Assembly: GCF_014695575.1 (NCBI RefSeq)
Contig: NZ_JACJOO010000047.1
Location: 85,509-149,508 of the forward strand
DNA length: 64,000 nt
Reading direction: 5' to 3'
Source of the DNA: Leptolyngbya sp. FACHB-8
Lineage (GTDB): Bacteria > Cyanobacteriota > Cyanobacteriia > Elainellales > Elainellaceae
Shown: positions 1-9,270 of the stretch, piece by piece
Numbering within the stretch: position 1 is the first letter of the stretch
How the letters are laid out: each line of letters opens with the position of its first letter
Translations under genes and position numbers: made by a program
Notes under the pieces: generated by a model
What the model saw: only the letters and a program-made list of their open reading frames with translations
Databases searched by the model: none
Told to the model about the DNA's origin: nothing

Positions 1-1183
1 GGGAGGCGACGATGCCGATGACGCCATGATGCCAGCCAGGTTGTACGAGAAGGAGAACGCGATCGCTCAATAGATCCGGCTTTTCGGCCTCAATGGCGGC
101 GATCGCCTGCTGCTCAATCAACTCACACAACCGCTGGCGCAACTGGTTAATTTCTTCGCACTGCATTGCGCGATCGAGGGCAACACCAGGGTCATCGGTT
201 GTGAGCAGATCAATCACAATTTGCGGATCGGCCAACCGTCCGACGGCATTAATCCGGGGCCCCAGGCGAAAGCCAATGGCTTCAGGCTTCAACGCTCCAT
301 TGCCCTCATTCACTCCAGCCACCTGGCTCAAGGCTCTGACTCCCGCCAGTCTGGATTGGGGTAACAGCGCTAGCCCTCGCCGCAGCCAACGACGGTTGAC
401 CCCGGTTAACGGAGCCAGGTCAGCAATGGTGCCCAGGGTAAAGAGTTCCAGCAATGGAGCCGCGATGTCTTGCGCCTGCATAACCTGAGCCAGGGACACG
501 GCCAGCAGGTAAGCCACACCTACCCCCGCCACGCCTCGAAATGGCGAATCAATGCGAATCAGTTTCGGGTTAAGGATGGCATCCGCGGGAGGTAGGGTCG
601 GCGGAACGTCGTGGTGGTCGGTGATGATGACCGTGAGGCCCTGTTCTCGGGCATAGGCGACCGGATCAACGGCTGCAATGCCGTTATCCACGGTCAGGAT
701 CAACTGCACCCCATCCTGTTTAAAGTCATCTACAATGCGGCGGTTAATCCCGTAGCCTTCTTGCATCCGGCTGGGGATCGCTTGAATCACCTTGGCCCCT
801 AAGGCCCGCAATGCCCGTAGCAGCAGGGCGGTGCTGGTCATGCCGTCAGCGTCATAGTCGCCGCAGATGCCGATGGTGCGCCTGTTGGCGATCGCCTCCT
901 TCAACAGCTCCAAGGTCTTGGGCAGATCAGGAAACTCGTCCAGGGGGGACGGCAAAACCTGTAACTCGGGCTGCACAAAAATTTGAGCCGCTTCGGGCGT
1001 ATCCATTCCTCGATTGAGCAAGACCTGCCCCAGCAACGGTTCCAGGTCTACCGCTGCGGCCAATCGCCGGGCCTGTTCAGGTTGGGCAGGGGCAATGCGC
1101 CAGCGTTGATCAGGAAGACGGCGATCGCGGCTCAGGTCAGAAGCAGGCTGTTCAGCAAAGGAGGACGAGGGAGACACAGGCAT
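1..1183 (-). CDS. recJ: Single-stranded-DNA-specific exonuclease RecJ, 3' end cut by window edge
   Basis: RecJ degrades single-stranded DNA 5' to 3' in recombination and mismatch repair. The reverse strand reads as one open frame from an ATG at 1183 to the window edge without a stop, so the C-terminal part is missing here. Visible DHH-phosphoesterase motifs are DYDADGMTS, the VDNGIAAVDP stretch, and TDHHDVPPTLPPADAILNP, followed by GVAGVGVAYLL and the RINAVGRL segment. These metal-binding motifs are in the family order and appear intact. About 394 codons are present. The call is firm; only the downstream end is unknown. Confidence 0.95.
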   Translation of the reverse strand, partial: MPVSPSSSFAEQPASDLSRDRRLPDQRWRIAPAQPEQARRLAAAVDLEPLLGQVLLNRGMDTPEAAQIFVQPELQVLPSPLDEFPDLPKTLELLKEAIANRRTIGICGDYDADGMTSTALLLRALRALGAKVIQAIPSRMQEGYGINRRIVDDFKQDGVQLILTVDNGIAAVDPVAYAREQGLTVIITDHHDVPPTLPPADAILNPKLIRIDSPFRGVAGVGVAYLLAVSLAQVMQAQDIAAPLLELFTLGTIADLAPLTGVNRRWLRRGLALLPQSRLAGVRALSQVAGVNEGNGALKPEAIGFRLGPRINAVGRLADPQIVIDLLTTDDPGVALDRAMQCEEINQLRQRLCELIEQQAIAAIEAEKPDLLSDRVLLLVQPGWHHGVIGIVAS

Positions 1184-1270
1184 TCCGGCAGAGTGGACGG
1201 TAGGTCAATGATAATAATAGGACTCCCAACCGAGTAGTTAGCTTCAACAATTTTCGTTTTGTTTTTGTCT

Positions 1271-1357
1271 GGGCTTACGCATTTGTGTTGTGGGTGGGGT
1301 GCGAAGCACCCCACCCACAACACAAATGCACTACGGATAGTAGGCTTGCGTAAGTCC
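1271..1357. repeat. Palindromic intergenic element with GGRCTTACGCA ends
   Basis: The 307-bp gap between recJ and the SDR gene holds a 25-bp-stem hairpin at 1279-1329 whose tip is GCGAAGC. It lies inside an element bounded by GGGCTTACGCA and the inverted TGCGTAAGTCC (10 of 11 match). A second element with similar ends lies at 13314-13378. Convincing target duplications were not found. Nothing else was recognised in the gap except the SDR ribosome binding site. Confidence 0.7.
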
Positions 1358-1490
1358 TGTTTGTTCTTGGGATGTGCCCTTCTAAGGTGCGTCTCAAGAA
1401 CAAAAAGCAGCGGCATCTTCTACGGGAGCTGTCTTAGAATGAAGCATTCCAACTGGATGTAGAAACCCTACGCTTCAGGAGGCGCAATTT

Positions 1491-2198
1491 ATGTCCCCCG
1501 TCGATCGGATCGCTGTTGTGACTGGGGCTAACCGTGGCATTGGTCTAGAAACGGCCCGCCAGTTAGCTCAGCATGGTATTCATGTCATCTTGACCAGTCG
1601 TGATCAGGATAATGGCATTGCGGCGGCAAAAACGCTTCAAAGCGCTGGGCTACCTGTGACGCCTCAGGTACTCGATGTCGCCAACCCAGCCAGTATCCAG
1701 TCATTGGTCGATTTTTTGACGGCAGAGTTTGGCGGTGTTGATATCCTCGTCAACAATGCGGGGGTTTATCTCGATAACGGCCTGACTGGTTTGAACGTGC
1801 CAACAGAGATTGTGCGGCAGACCCTGGAAATTAATACCTTGGCTCCCCTCCAGTTGAGTCAGGCCGTCATCCCGTTGATGCGCCAGCGGGATCGGGGCCG
1901 CATTGTCAACGTGTCATCCGGAATGGGTGCTTTGACGGATATGACCGGTAGCTCTTTGGCCTACCGCGTCTCGAAAACAGCGCTAAACGCCATCACCCGT
2001 ATTCTGGCCGATGAGCTATCGGACACCAATATTTTGGTCAATTCTGTTTGCCCCGGTTGGGTAAAAACGGCGATGGGTGGGGAGAGTGCCCCCCGTAGCG
2101 TGGAGAAGGGTGCCGATACAATCGTGTGGCTGGCGATGTTGCCAGATGGGGCACCCAGTGGGTTATTTTGGCGCGATCGCGAACCCATCGCCTGGTAG
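1491..2198 (+). CDS. Short-chain dehydrogenase/reductase (SDR) family oxidoreductase
   Basis: This is a classical NAD(P)(H)-dependent SDR of 235 residues. The cofactor motif TGANRGIG is at residues 12-19, followed by the NNAG structural motif in DILVNNAGVY. The catalytic Ser is in NVSSGMG and the YxxxK pair in AYRVSKTALNA, so the active site looks complete. The length fits the carbonyl-reductase-like group. A strong AGGAGG ribosome binding site lies just upstream of the ATG. The substrate cannot be told from sequence. It is separated from purM by about 100 bp containing a small palindrome, so the two are probably not an operon. Confidence 0.9.
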   Translation: MSPVDRIAVVTGANRGIGLETARQLAQHGIHVILTSRDQDNGIAAAKTLQSAGLPVTPQVLDVANPASIQSLVDFLTAEFGGVDILVNNAGVYLDNGLTGLNVPTEIVRQTLEINTLAPLQLSQAVIPLMRQRDRGRIVNVSSGMGALTDMTGSSLAYRVSKTALNAITRILADELSDTNILVNSVCPGWVKTAMGGESAPRSVEKGADTIVWLAMLPDGAPSGLFWRDREPIAW

Positions 2199-2204
2199 TC
2201 CATT

Positions 2205-2254
2205 CAGCAAGGGGATTTTTCGCCCGTGTCTCGCACGAAAAATAACTTTCAGGC
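2205..2254. repeat. Short palindrome, family with CTGAAAG-like edges
   Basis: An imperfect hairpin with arms around GATTTTTCG and CGAAAAATAAC lies between the SDR gene and purM. Read on the reverse strand it resembles palindromes at 28004-28063 and 62975-63015, which share a CTGAA(AG) edge and a run of T ending in CGTGC or TGTGC. It may also act as a transcription barrier after the SDR gene. Confidence 0.45.
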
Positions 2255-2302
2255 CACCCCAACAGGATAAAATGACATCCGGCTAAATTCCGGAATAGAG
2301 CA

Positions 2303-3328
2303 ATGGATTATCGCGAGGCTGGGGTTGATGTAGAAGCGGGGCGTGCTTTTGTGCAGCGCATTCGCAATTTGGTGAGCCGTACCCACCGCCCAGAGGTGAT
2401 GGGCGGTATTGGTGGCTTTAGTGGGCTGTTTCAATTACCGACTGGCTACCAGGAACCCGTGCTGGTATCGGGCACCGATGGCGTCGGCACCAAGCTCAAA
2501 CTGGCCCAGCAACTCGATCGCCATAACACCATTGGCATCGACCTCGTCGCCATGTGTGTCAATGACGTCCTCACGTGCGGTGCAGAGCCTCTGTTCTTTC
2601 TGGATTACCTGGCTACGGGCAAGCTCAACCCTGAACAACTCGAAGGCGTTGTTGAAGGGATCAGTACGGGATGCCAGCAGGCGGGCTGCGCTCTGTTAGG
2701 GGGTGAAACGGCTGAAATGCCAGGTTTCTATCAACCTGGAGAATATGATCTCGCTGGATTTTGTGTCGGGATTGTGGAAAAGAGCCGCATTCTCGATGGT
2801 TCTCAGGTGCAAGTGGGAGATGTGGCGATCGGTCTTGCCAGTGCCGGCATCCACAGCAACGGCTACAGCCTGGTGCGGAAGATCGTAGAACTCAGTGGGC
2901 TAGGACTGGATCAAACTCCTGCCCAACTCAACGGCACATCCCTGGGTGATGCTCTCCTGGCTCCTACCCGTCTCTATGTCCAGCCCATTCTTGCCGCACT
3001 TCGGGCTAACCTTCCCATCCACGGCATGGCACACATTACGGGTGGCGGCCTCCCCGAAAACCTGCCTCGTTGCCTTGGCCCCGGCCAATCTGTACAGGTT
3101 GCTTCTGATACCTGGCCTGTCCCTCCTGTCTTCCAATGGCTTCAGGAAACGGGCTCTGTGGAGACTCTGGAAATGTTTAACACCTTCAACATGGGAATTG
3201 GCTTCGTCGTGTTGGTACCCCCGGCCAATGTCTCCACGACTCTTGAATTTTTCAAAAACCAGGGGTTGGAAGGCTGGGAAATGGGTTCTGTGATTGAAGG
3301 CTCAGGGGAATTACAGTTCACCACCTGA
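2303..3328 (+). CDS. purM: Phosphoribosylformylglycinamidine cyclo-ligase (AIR synthetase)
   Basis: PurM carries out the ATP-dependent ring closure of FGAM to AIR, the fifth step of purine synthesis in the cytosol. The 341-residue protein matches the family's usual length. It begins [13 protein letters not shown], carries the GTDGVGTK motif near residue 59, [26 protein letters not shown], and the C-terminal-domain motif [13 protein letters not shown]. All conserved segments are present. An intergenic palindromic element lies between its stop codon and a likely terminator about 300 bp downstream. Confidence 0.97.
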   Translation: MDYREAGVDVEAGRAFVQRIRNLVSRTHRPEVMGGIGGFSGLFQLPTGYQEPVLVSGTDGVGTKLKLAQQLDRHNTIGIDLVAMCVNDVLTCGAEPLFFLDYLATGKLNPEQLEGVVEGISTGCQQAGCALLGGETAEMPGFYQPGEYDLAGFCVGIVEKSRILDGSQVQVGDVAIGLASAGIHSNGYSLVRKIVELSGLGLDQTPAQLNGTSLGDALLAPTRLYVQPILAALRANLPIHGMAHITGGGLPENLPRCLGPGQSVQVASDTWPVPPVFQWLQETGSVETLEMFNTFNMGIGFVVLVPPANVSTTLEFFKNQGLEGWEMGSVIEGSGELQFTT

Positions 3329-3356
3329 TCCATACGTTTGTGTGGAGAAACCATTT

Positions 3357-3539
3357 GAGGGGCTGTGTGAAAAGTTGATTTTTCGCATGCTACACATATG
3401 AAAAATCAACCCTTAGGATCGTGTATTGAATAACCTGTAATTCTTTTTGTGGGAGGGGCGGCAAAGCCGCCCCTCTCACAAAAAGAATTACAGGTTGTTT
3501 TATTTGTGATCCTTAGCGGGCTTTTTCAAACAACCTCTC
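3357..3539. mobile_element. Nested MITE-like palindromic element downstream of purM
   Basis: The outer ends GAGGGGCTGTGTGAAAA and the inverted TTTTCAAACAACCTCTC form imperfect terminal inverted repeats. Inside, TTAGGATC (3413) and GATCCTTA (3508) bound a second inverted structure, whose core at 3432-3496 is a stem of about 30 bp ending in the tip GCAAAGC. A partial copy of the inner left arm occurs at 16869-16905. The GGATCGTGYATT edge also recurs just before the element at 21165. The layout suggests one short element inserted in another. No flanking duplication was found. Confidence 0.65.
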
Positions 3540-3625
3540 ATCGATGTCCATAGGCAGATGGGGTTCAGTCAGGATTCCCCTGCCCTACGTAAACCATCAT
3601 TAAGAATCCCTGCAATCTGTAACTG

Positions 3626-3664
3626 AACAAAGCTTTGGGGTATTTGCCTCAAAGCTTTGTTTTC
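3626..3664 (+). terminator. Likely purM terminator
   Basis: Arms AACAAAGCTTTG and CAAAGCTTTGTT form a hairpin followed by TTTTC on the plus strand. It is about 300 bp past the purM stop because the palindromic element at 3357-3539 sits between. The rest of 3540-3875 is the chlB leader; no other feature was seen there. Confidence 0.6.
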
Positions 3665-3875
3665 TAAGGATCTCAGCTAGCTTGAAGAGGCTTTTTTGAG
3701 GGCGATCGCCCCTTCCCCTCTCTCTTCACCTTTTCCGCATCTCTGCGACAATCACAACAGTCCTTCAATCTTCCACGCGGTTCCGTGGCGGCGATCGCCG
3801 CGAAGCAACACGGAACCTCACCTCCATCTCAACCTCCCGGTCACGCAACCATCATTTGCAGGGAGATCCTCATAT

Positions 3876-5402
3876 ATGAAATTGGCTTACTGGATGTATG
3901 CCGGACCGGCGCACATCGGCACCCTCCGCATTGCCAGTTCCTTTAAGAACGTCCATGCCATCATGCACGCGCCCCTGGGCGATGACTACTTTAATGTCAT
4001 GCGTTCCATGTTGGAGCGGGAACGGGACTTTACCCCCGTTACGACCAGCGTGGTGGATCGCAACGTGCTGGCTCGGGGTTCCCAGGAAAAGGTGGTCGAC
4101 AACATCACTCGCAAAGATCAGGAAGAAGCGCCGGATCTGATTGTGCTGACTCCCACCTGCACCTCCAGCATTCTGCAAGAGGATTTGCAGAACTTCGTAG
4201 ATCGGGCGCAGATGGACGCCAAAGGCGACGTGATGCTGGCGGATGTAAATCACTACCGCGTCAACGAACTTCAGGCCGCCGATCGCACCCTGCAACAAAT
4301 CGTTCAGTTCTACATCGAGAAGGCTCGCAAGAAAGGCGAACTGCCCGAAGGCAAGACGGAGCGTCCTTCTGTCAATATCATTGGCATTTCTACCCTGGGT
4401 TTCCACAACAACCACGATCGCCGTGAACTGATTACCTTAATGCGGGATCTGGGAATTGAAATCAACGCCATCATTCCCGATGCTGCGTCTGTGCATGAGT
4501 TGAAACATTTGCCTCGTGCCTGGTTCAACCTGGTGCCCTACCGCGAACTGGGTCACATGACCACGGATTACCTCCAGCAAGAATTCGGCATGCCCTCTGT
4601 GGACATCACTCCCATGGGGATCGTGGAAACCGCTCGCTGCATCCGCGCCATCCAGAAGGTGCTGAATGAGCAAGGCGCCACGAAGGATTACGAGAGCTAT
4701 ATTGACGAGCAGACGCGCTTTGTCTCCCAGGCCGCCTGGTTCTCCCGCTCCATCGACTGCCAAAACCTAACGGGTAAGCGAGCTGTGGTGTTTGGTGACA
4801 ACACCCATGCTGTTGCCATGACCCGCATCCTCGCTCGCGAAATGGGGATCAAGGTGGTGCTGGCAGGAACTTACTGCAAGTACGACGCCGAGTGGTTCCG
4901 GGAACAGGTAGAGGGTTATTGTGACGAGGTGCTAGTCAGCGATGACAATGCAGCCATTGCGAACGCGATCGCCCGCTTAGAACCCGCTGCCATCTTCGGT
5001 ACTCAGATGGAACGCCACGTTGGCAAACGCCTGGATATTCCCTGCGGTGTGATTGCCTCTCCAGTTCACATCCAAAACTTCCCGGTGGGCTTTACTCCCT
5101 TCCTGGGCTACGAAGGCGCAAACCAGGTAGTGGATCTGGTTTACAACTCCTTCACTCTGGGCATGGAGGATCACCTACTGGAGATCTTCGGCGGTCACGA
5201 CACGAAGGAAGTGATTACCAAGGAGATGTCGGAGACGACTGATCTGGCCTGGAGTAAAGATGGCCTGGTAGAGCTGAACAAGATCCCCGGTTTTGTGCGG
5301 GGTAAGGTGAAGCGCAACGTGGAGAAATTTGCGCGCGATCGCCACATCGCCCAAATTACTGCCGAAGTTCTGTACGCTGCTAAAGAAGCGGTTGGTGCAT
5401 AA
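3876..5402 (+). CDS. chlB: Light-independent protochlorophyllide reductase subunit B
   Basis: ChlB forms with ChlN the catalytic NB component of dark-operative protochlorophyllide oxidoreductase, which reduces protochlorophyllide in chlorophyll synthesis; ChlL is its electron donor. The frame is open upstream to 3696, but the conserved N-terminus [15 protein letters not shown] starts at 3876, preceded by GGGAG at 3861. That start gives 508 residues, the usual family length. [28 protein letters not shown] and the C-terminal helical region are all recognisable. chlL and chlN are not in the window, so the subunits are not encoded together here. A strong hairpin follows the stop. Confidence 0.97.
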   Translation: MKLAYWMYAGPAHIGTLRIASSFKNVHAIMHAPLGDDYFNVMRSMLERERDFTPVTTSVVDRNVLARGSQEKVVDNITRKDQEEAPDLIVLTPTCTSSILQEDLQNFVDRAQMDAKGDVMLADVNHYRVNELQAADRTLQQIVQFYIEKARKKGELPEGKTERPSVNIIGISTLGFHNNHDRRELITLMRDLGIEINAIIPDAASVHELKHLPRAWFNLVPYRELGHMTTDYLQQEFGMPSVDITPMGIVETARCIRAIQKVLNEQGATKDYESYIDEQTRFVSQAAWFSRSIDCQNLTGKRAVVFGDNTHAVAMTRILAREMGIKVVLAGTYCKYDAEWFREQVEGYCDEVLVSDDNAAIANAIARLEPAAIFGTQMERHVGKRLDIPCGVIASPVHIQNFPVGFTPFLGYEGANQVVDLVYNSFTLGMEDHLLEIFGGHDTKEVITKEMSETTDLAWSKDGLVELNKIPGFVRGKVKRNVEKFARDRHIAQITAEVLYAAKEAVGA

Positions 5403-5421
5403 AAGCTGCATCTACGCAGAA

Positions 5422-5458
5422 TAAGACACCCGGTGTTTTTGAAAACACTGGGTGTCTT
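5422..5458. terminator. Terminator between convergent chlB and hydrolase genes
   Basis: Arms AGACACCCGGTGTTTT and AAAACACTGGGTGTCT form a strong, nearly symmetric hairpin that can serve both converging genes. The left arm is almost the same sequence as the petA terminator arm at 10547-10580. Confidence 0.85.
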
Positions 5459-5470
5459 CGTGATCAGCCG

Positions 5471-6445
5471 CTATTCGTCGACGCGAAATGTATTGCTATA
5501 GGCATCATATTTAAAGCCCCTCACGAGCTCTCCTCGACCTCCCGTAATGACCCGCTGACAGAATTGAGTAATAACCTCATTTCCCTCAATACCGAGAAAG
5601 ATATCGTGGCTACTTCCAACATTCTCAGCGTCGGTAAAATCAACGTAAATTGGGCGTTCAGCGATTAATCTTTCAGCCGTGTTTCCTAAACGAGCAGGAT
5701 TAATAATGTCAGATGCTTTTAGAACCGCATCACGTTCGTTAATGGTGACATAAATGCGTCTGCTATTAATCAGATCAATCCATGTGTAATGGTTTTTGTT
5801 ATCTACGTCAGCCTGTTGAAAAATCACGTTGTCAAAGATTCTGGTTTCTCCCCCAAAGATGGGAGATTTAATGAACTCTTGTACGAGAAAACACCCCAGG
5901 CTATAACACATAAAGTTAAGGCGAATGCTACAACCTTCGCTGTTGACCCCTTGCGATCGCGACATCGAATTGCGTTCTTCAATATAACGTCCCAATTTTT
6001 CTAAGGTGCGATCGAGGGCCAGGCTCGATGCTCTAGCGGCTGCCCGTGCATCACGATACTCATTACTGATGAAACCTCCCTGATTGGAGGGCCAGGAAAA
6101 GGCAATGATATTGACGCCGTAGGTCTGCTCAAGCCGACGACATTCCTCTAAATTTCCCCGAAACGATTGATTGAATCCGTGAACATAGAACAACCAATCT
6201 GCTTTCAATTCCCCTGCACCAATAGCAGTAATAATACGATTAAATAATCTTTTGCTGGGAACATTCGCTTCATTCATCGCATCCGGTTCTGGCAATAATT
6301 CCACTTGCCATCGCTCGTTGCTTTCGTCATGGTTAGCGATCGCTATCCGTAGTTCATCTAAAGAAACCTCATTGGGCTTTTCCCCAAACAAATTCTCGCC
6401 AGTTTCCCCTTCATTGATGTTGCGGTTAGTAACAACGACAATCAT
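5471..6445 (-). CDS. Alpha/beta hydrolase, DUF900-like
   Basis: This 324-residue protein looks like a DUF900-type alpha/beta hydrolase. The segment DWLFYVHGFNQSFRGNLEEC supplies the oxyanion-side HGF motif, with FSWPSNQGG after it. The probable nucleophile elbow is CYSLG rather than the usual GxSxG, so a Cys replaces the first Gly. A late SSHDIFLG could hold the catalytic His. GGAG lies upstream of the ATG. No signal peptide is visible and the substrate is unknown. The fold assignment is fairly secure; activity is inferred. Confidence 0.75.
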   Translation of the reverse strand: MIVVVTNRNINEGETGENLFGEKPNEVSLDELRIAIANHDESNERWQVELLPEPDAMNEANVPSKRLFNRIITAIGAGELKADWLFYVHGFNQSFRGNLEECRRLEQTYGVNIIAFSWPSNQGGFISNEYRDARAAARASSLALDRTLEKLGRYIEERNSMSRSQGVNSEGCSIRLNFMCYSLGCFLVQEFIKSPIFGGETRIFDNVIFQQADVDNKNHYTWIDLINSRRIYVTINERDAVLKASDIINPARLGNTAERLIAERPIYVDFTDAENVGSSHDIFLGIEGNEVITQFCQRVITGGRGELVRGFKYDAYSNTFRVDE

Positions 6446-6523
6446 GGTCAGTTCTCCAAAACTAGGTGGGCAATTCCTGGGCTTTGATTTAGGCTGAGGA
6501 GAATTTTCTCATCTTTTTTAGAG

Positions 6524-6616
6524 CATTAGTTCGGACAGTTTTTCTGAAACCCTTGATTTTGCGTACGCGAAGCGCACGCAAAATCAAGGGTTTCAGAAAA
6601 ACTGTCCAGAGTATTG
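6524..6616. mobile_element. 93-bp palindromic MITE, copy 1, with 6-bp target duplication
   Basis: The element has 36-37 bp arms (6533-6607) around a GCGAAGC tip. Its edges match the copy at 43000-43092 exactly in length. The direct repeat TTAGAG flanks it at 6518-6523 and 6617-6622, which is good evidence for insertion. It has no coding capacity. Confidence 0.85.
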
Positions 6617-6776
6617 TTAGAGATCAGCTTTGTTCTATTTCTTTAGGCGTAGTTCGGTGATGCTGTATCTTGCACGTTTGCTATGTGATCCGGTACAGCA
6701 ATCCAAGAACCGGATTAGTCCAAACTAAAGTGAATGAACTGGAATCAGATATAGTGCTATGCGCTCAGAACCAGGA

Positions 6777-6825
6777 AGTTTAGTTTTGAGAAACCGCACT
6801 CTGTCCGGTTTCTCAAAACTAAACT
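6777..6825. repeat. Long hairpin downstream of the SLOG-like gene
   Basis: Arms AGTTTAGTTTTGAGAAACCG and CGGTTTCTCAAAACTAAACT are a perfect 20-bp stem with a loop of 9 bases. It lies 28 bp past the stop of the leftward gene at 6854 and may act as its terminator, though no T-run follows on that strand. With the 93-bp element it fills the 408-bp gap 6446-6853; nothing else was seen. Confidence 0.7.
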
Positions 6826-6853
6826 GACCTCACCGGATTACATGGGTTGTACG

Positions 6854-7585
6854 CTACCGCGATAGTATCTGCTCGATGACCTGGGTCAGATGTTTGGGAC
6901 TACGCAAATGAATTGCTTGTAGTAGCCCTGATTTAACGATGCGGTGGGCACGTTCGTCGGTGATCTTGCCTTCCAAAGCAGTGGCGAGGACATCGGCGGT
7001 ACGGCCACTACCCGCGATCGCAATGACAGGTCGTCCCTCCTCGACATTCTCGCGAGTATCCAACCAGCTCACCTCGCCGCCGTTGATGAGGAGAGTAACA
7101 GAGGGTTCGTCCTGAGCGATCGCCGTCGCAAGTCGAGCAATCCACTCAGACTCCGCCCCCCACTGGGCACCGGGAATCATCAGGAAGTGAGTGTGGTGGG
7201 GTTCTAAATAGGCCGCATCCGTGTTGGGTAGAGGTTGATCAGGCAGGGCTACCAGCCCGACCGGAGCCACGCCAAGCAGGGGAAAGGTGCCACGGGTGCG
7301 GATACGGGCGCGGCCCATCATGCGCATGATGCCTGCGTCAGTGCCGCCATCGACCACGACGGCGTTGAGGGTTTGAGCCAAGGGGGCCAGCACTTGCACA
7401 AATAGGCTGCGAAGGAGCTGCTGATCGCTGGCGCTGATCTGGCTGGCCCCGCCAATTAATACCAGCACTGGACGGGGATGTGGAATTTGCATCAACTCCA
7501 GCACGGTATCCAAAGGAGCATCTTCTGGCACCTGCATTGCCACGGCTTTCAGGCGATCGCCAAACGCTACGGTGAGAGGTTCCAT
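6854..7585 (-). CDS. SLOG/LSDAT-like Rossmann-fold protein, putative nucleotide binder
   Basis: The frame opens at 7681, but the ATG at 7585 (MEPLTVAFGDRLKAVAMQ) is the likelier start and gives 243 residues. The core reads VLVLIGGASQIS, then VVVDGGTDAGIMRMMGRAR, then LLGVAPVG, a pattern typical of SLOG/LSDAT domains that bind nucleotide-derived ligands. A second Gly-rich stretch, VIAIAGSGRTADVLATAL, follows. The gene overlaps the end of nnrE-nnrD by 19 bp in the same direction, so the two are probably co-translated. The domain call rests on motif pattern only. The ligand is unknown, but the neighbour suggests damaged nicotinamide dinucleotides or ADP-ribose-like compounds. Confidence 0.65.
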   Translation of the reverse strand: MEPLTVAFGDRLKAVAMQVPEDAPLDTVLELMQIPHPRPVLVLIGGASQISASDQQLLRSLFVQVLAPLAQTLNAVVVDGGTDAGIMRMMGRARIRTRGTFPLLGVAPVGLVALPDQPLPNTDAAYLEPHHTHFLMIPGAQWGAESEWIARLATAIAQDEPSVTLLINGGEVSWLDTRENVEEGRPVIAIAGSGRTADVLATALEGKITDERAHRIVKSGLLQAIHLRSPKHLTQVIEQILSR

Positions 7586-9138
7586 TGCAGTGCTGGGATG
7601 AGAGAGTGAGCAAGGGTGACGGCATCCACCCCCAATTCCGTTCGCCGCTGGGCTGCCCATCGTGCCGCCTGGGAATGCCACCAGGTTGCGGCTTGAACGG
7701 CTCCTTCGGGTGGCATTTTCATCAGCGTAGCCTGAGCCAGCAAGCCGCTCAAGAGCCCGGTTAAGACATCACCACTGCCACCCCGCGCCAGGGCAGGAGT
7801 ACTTTCAGGATTCACCCAGACTTTCCCCGATTCTGGATGGGCGATCGCCACCCGTGCCCCTTTCAGCAATACAATTGCGCCACTGCTGCGCGCCGCTGCT
7901 TGAGCCAGAGCAATCCGATCCACCCCTTCTGCCTGAGGGAACAATCGACGAAACTCTCCTAAATGTGGCGTCAGAATGGTGGGAGCCGATCGCGATCGCA
8001 CCTCCCAACCCTGCCGTGCCGCCAGAATGTTCAATCCGTCGGCATCCAGTACCAGGGGGCGATCGCTCGCCAGTAAGGCTTCTATAACAGCGGTGGGATG
8101 GGGCGTAAGACCAGGGCCACAGGCGATCGTGCTGTAACGACTCAGATCTAAATCGGCGGGGAGATGGGCGATCGCTCCGTCTGTTTCTGGCAAACCGACC
8201 ACCAGAGCATCGGGCACCTGAGCCACAAGCAACGGCGCGAGGGATTGCGGTACGGCCATCGTGAGCATGCCTACTCCACTGGCCCGGGCTGCTAATGCTG
8301 TCAGGATGGCGGCTCCCGGATAGGTGCGCGACCCGGCAATAAGGAGCAGGTTGCCCTGTTTGTATTTGTGCGTGTCAGCGGGACGCGGAAGGGGCAGGAG
8401 AGCGATCGCTCCTTCGTTTGTCATTCGCTCCACTTCCGGTTCGCCCACGACGGCCTGCACATCTGCCACGGGCAAACCAAAATCAACCCGCTCGACTGTC
8501 CCGATATATTCCAGCGCCGCGTCCTGCATGAACGCTCGCTTCCACAGGCCCAAACAAAACGTATGGGTTGCCCGGATAGCAATACCCAAAACCTCTCCGG
8601 TGTCTGTATGGATGCCCGAGGGAAGGTCGATGCTGAGCAGGGGCTTTTGCCAGGTGTTCAGGGTGGCGATCGCGGTAGCGATGGGGTCAGTGAGCGATCG
8701 CTCCAGCCCAAAGCCAAACAGCCCATCAATCAAAACATCACAGGTGGCTAACGCTTCAAGGGATGACGCGAATGGAATGGTGAGCGAGCGCGCATAGCGG
8801 GCATGGGCATCCGTTAATTCCTTCAACCGCTCAAAGGGGCAATAGATCTGTATGGAATATCCTTGCACGTGCAGTTCCCGCGCTACGACCAGAGCATCGC
8901 CGCCATTGTGCCCTGGCCCTACCAACACGCCAAAGGTTGTAGAGGTTGCTGGATAGAGGGCGATGATGCGTTGAGCAACCAACCCGGCTGCCTTTTCCAT
9001 CAAGGCCGGCACCGGCATTCCCGCTGCAAAGACCCGCGATTCAATGGCCCGCATCTGCTCTGCGGTGACCACAAACCGGTCGAGAATTAATGGTCGGTTG
9101 AGGGCGCTTGGCCCTACCATGCCAGGGAAAATGGCCAC
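7567..9138 (-). CDS. nnr: Bifunctional NAD(P)H-hydrate epimerase / ADP-dependent NAD(P)H-hydrate dehydratase
   Basis: The protein repairs hydrated NADH and NADPH. The N-terminal YjeF/NnrE half epimerises R- to S-NAD(P)HX and the C-terminal NnrD half dehydrates S-NAD(P)HX using ADP. The first half shows VGPGHNGGDALVVARELH and the SIDLPSGI motif. The second half, from about residue 240, shows KYKQGNLLLIAGS, LVLDADGLNIL, LTPHLGEFRRLF and the GGSGDVLTG phosphate-binding loop. The GTG at 9138 is preferred because GAGAGGA lies just upstream; the next in-frame ATG at 9120 lacks a ribosome site. The length of 523 matches fused homologues. Confidence 0.93.
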   Translation of the reverse strand: MAIFPGMVGPSALNRPLILDRFVVTAEQMRAIESRVFAAGMPVPALMEKAAGLVAQRIIALYPATSTTFGVLVGPGHNGGDALVVARELHVQGYSIQIYCPFERLKELTDAHARYARSLTIPFASSLEALATCDVLIDGLFGFGLERSLTDPIATAIATLNTWQKPLLSIDLPSGIHTDTGEVLGIAIRATHTFCLGLWKRAFMQDAALEYIGTVERVDFGLPVADVQAVVGEPEVERMTNEGAIALLPLPRPADTHKYKQGNLLLIAGSRTYPGAAILTALAARASGVGMLTMAVPQSLAPLLVAQVPDALVVGLPETDGAIAHLPADLDLSRYSTIACGPGLTPHPTAVIEALLASDRPLVLDADGLNILAARQGWEVRSRSAPTILTPHLGEFRRLFPQAEGVDRIALAQAAARSSGAIVLLKGARVAIAHPESGKVWVNPESTPALARGGSGDVLTGLLSGLLAQATLMKMPPEGAVQAATWWHSQAARWAAQRRTELGVDAVTLAHSLIPALQWNLSP

Positions 9139-9270
9139 AGTTCCTCTCTTGGTGGTTGCTAATCGTGGATAGATGTCAAAACACTATCCCATTCCACGCC
9201 GGACCTCTGCCGTTAACCAAGCTTCAACACCGATATTTGAAGGCTCAGGCGTCACGTCCACCCCAATCCG

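Noticed and set aside
3696..3875. Longer chlB start at 3696
   Set aside because: ChlB proteins start at [10 protein letters not shown], which has a ribosome site; the extension is leader DNA.
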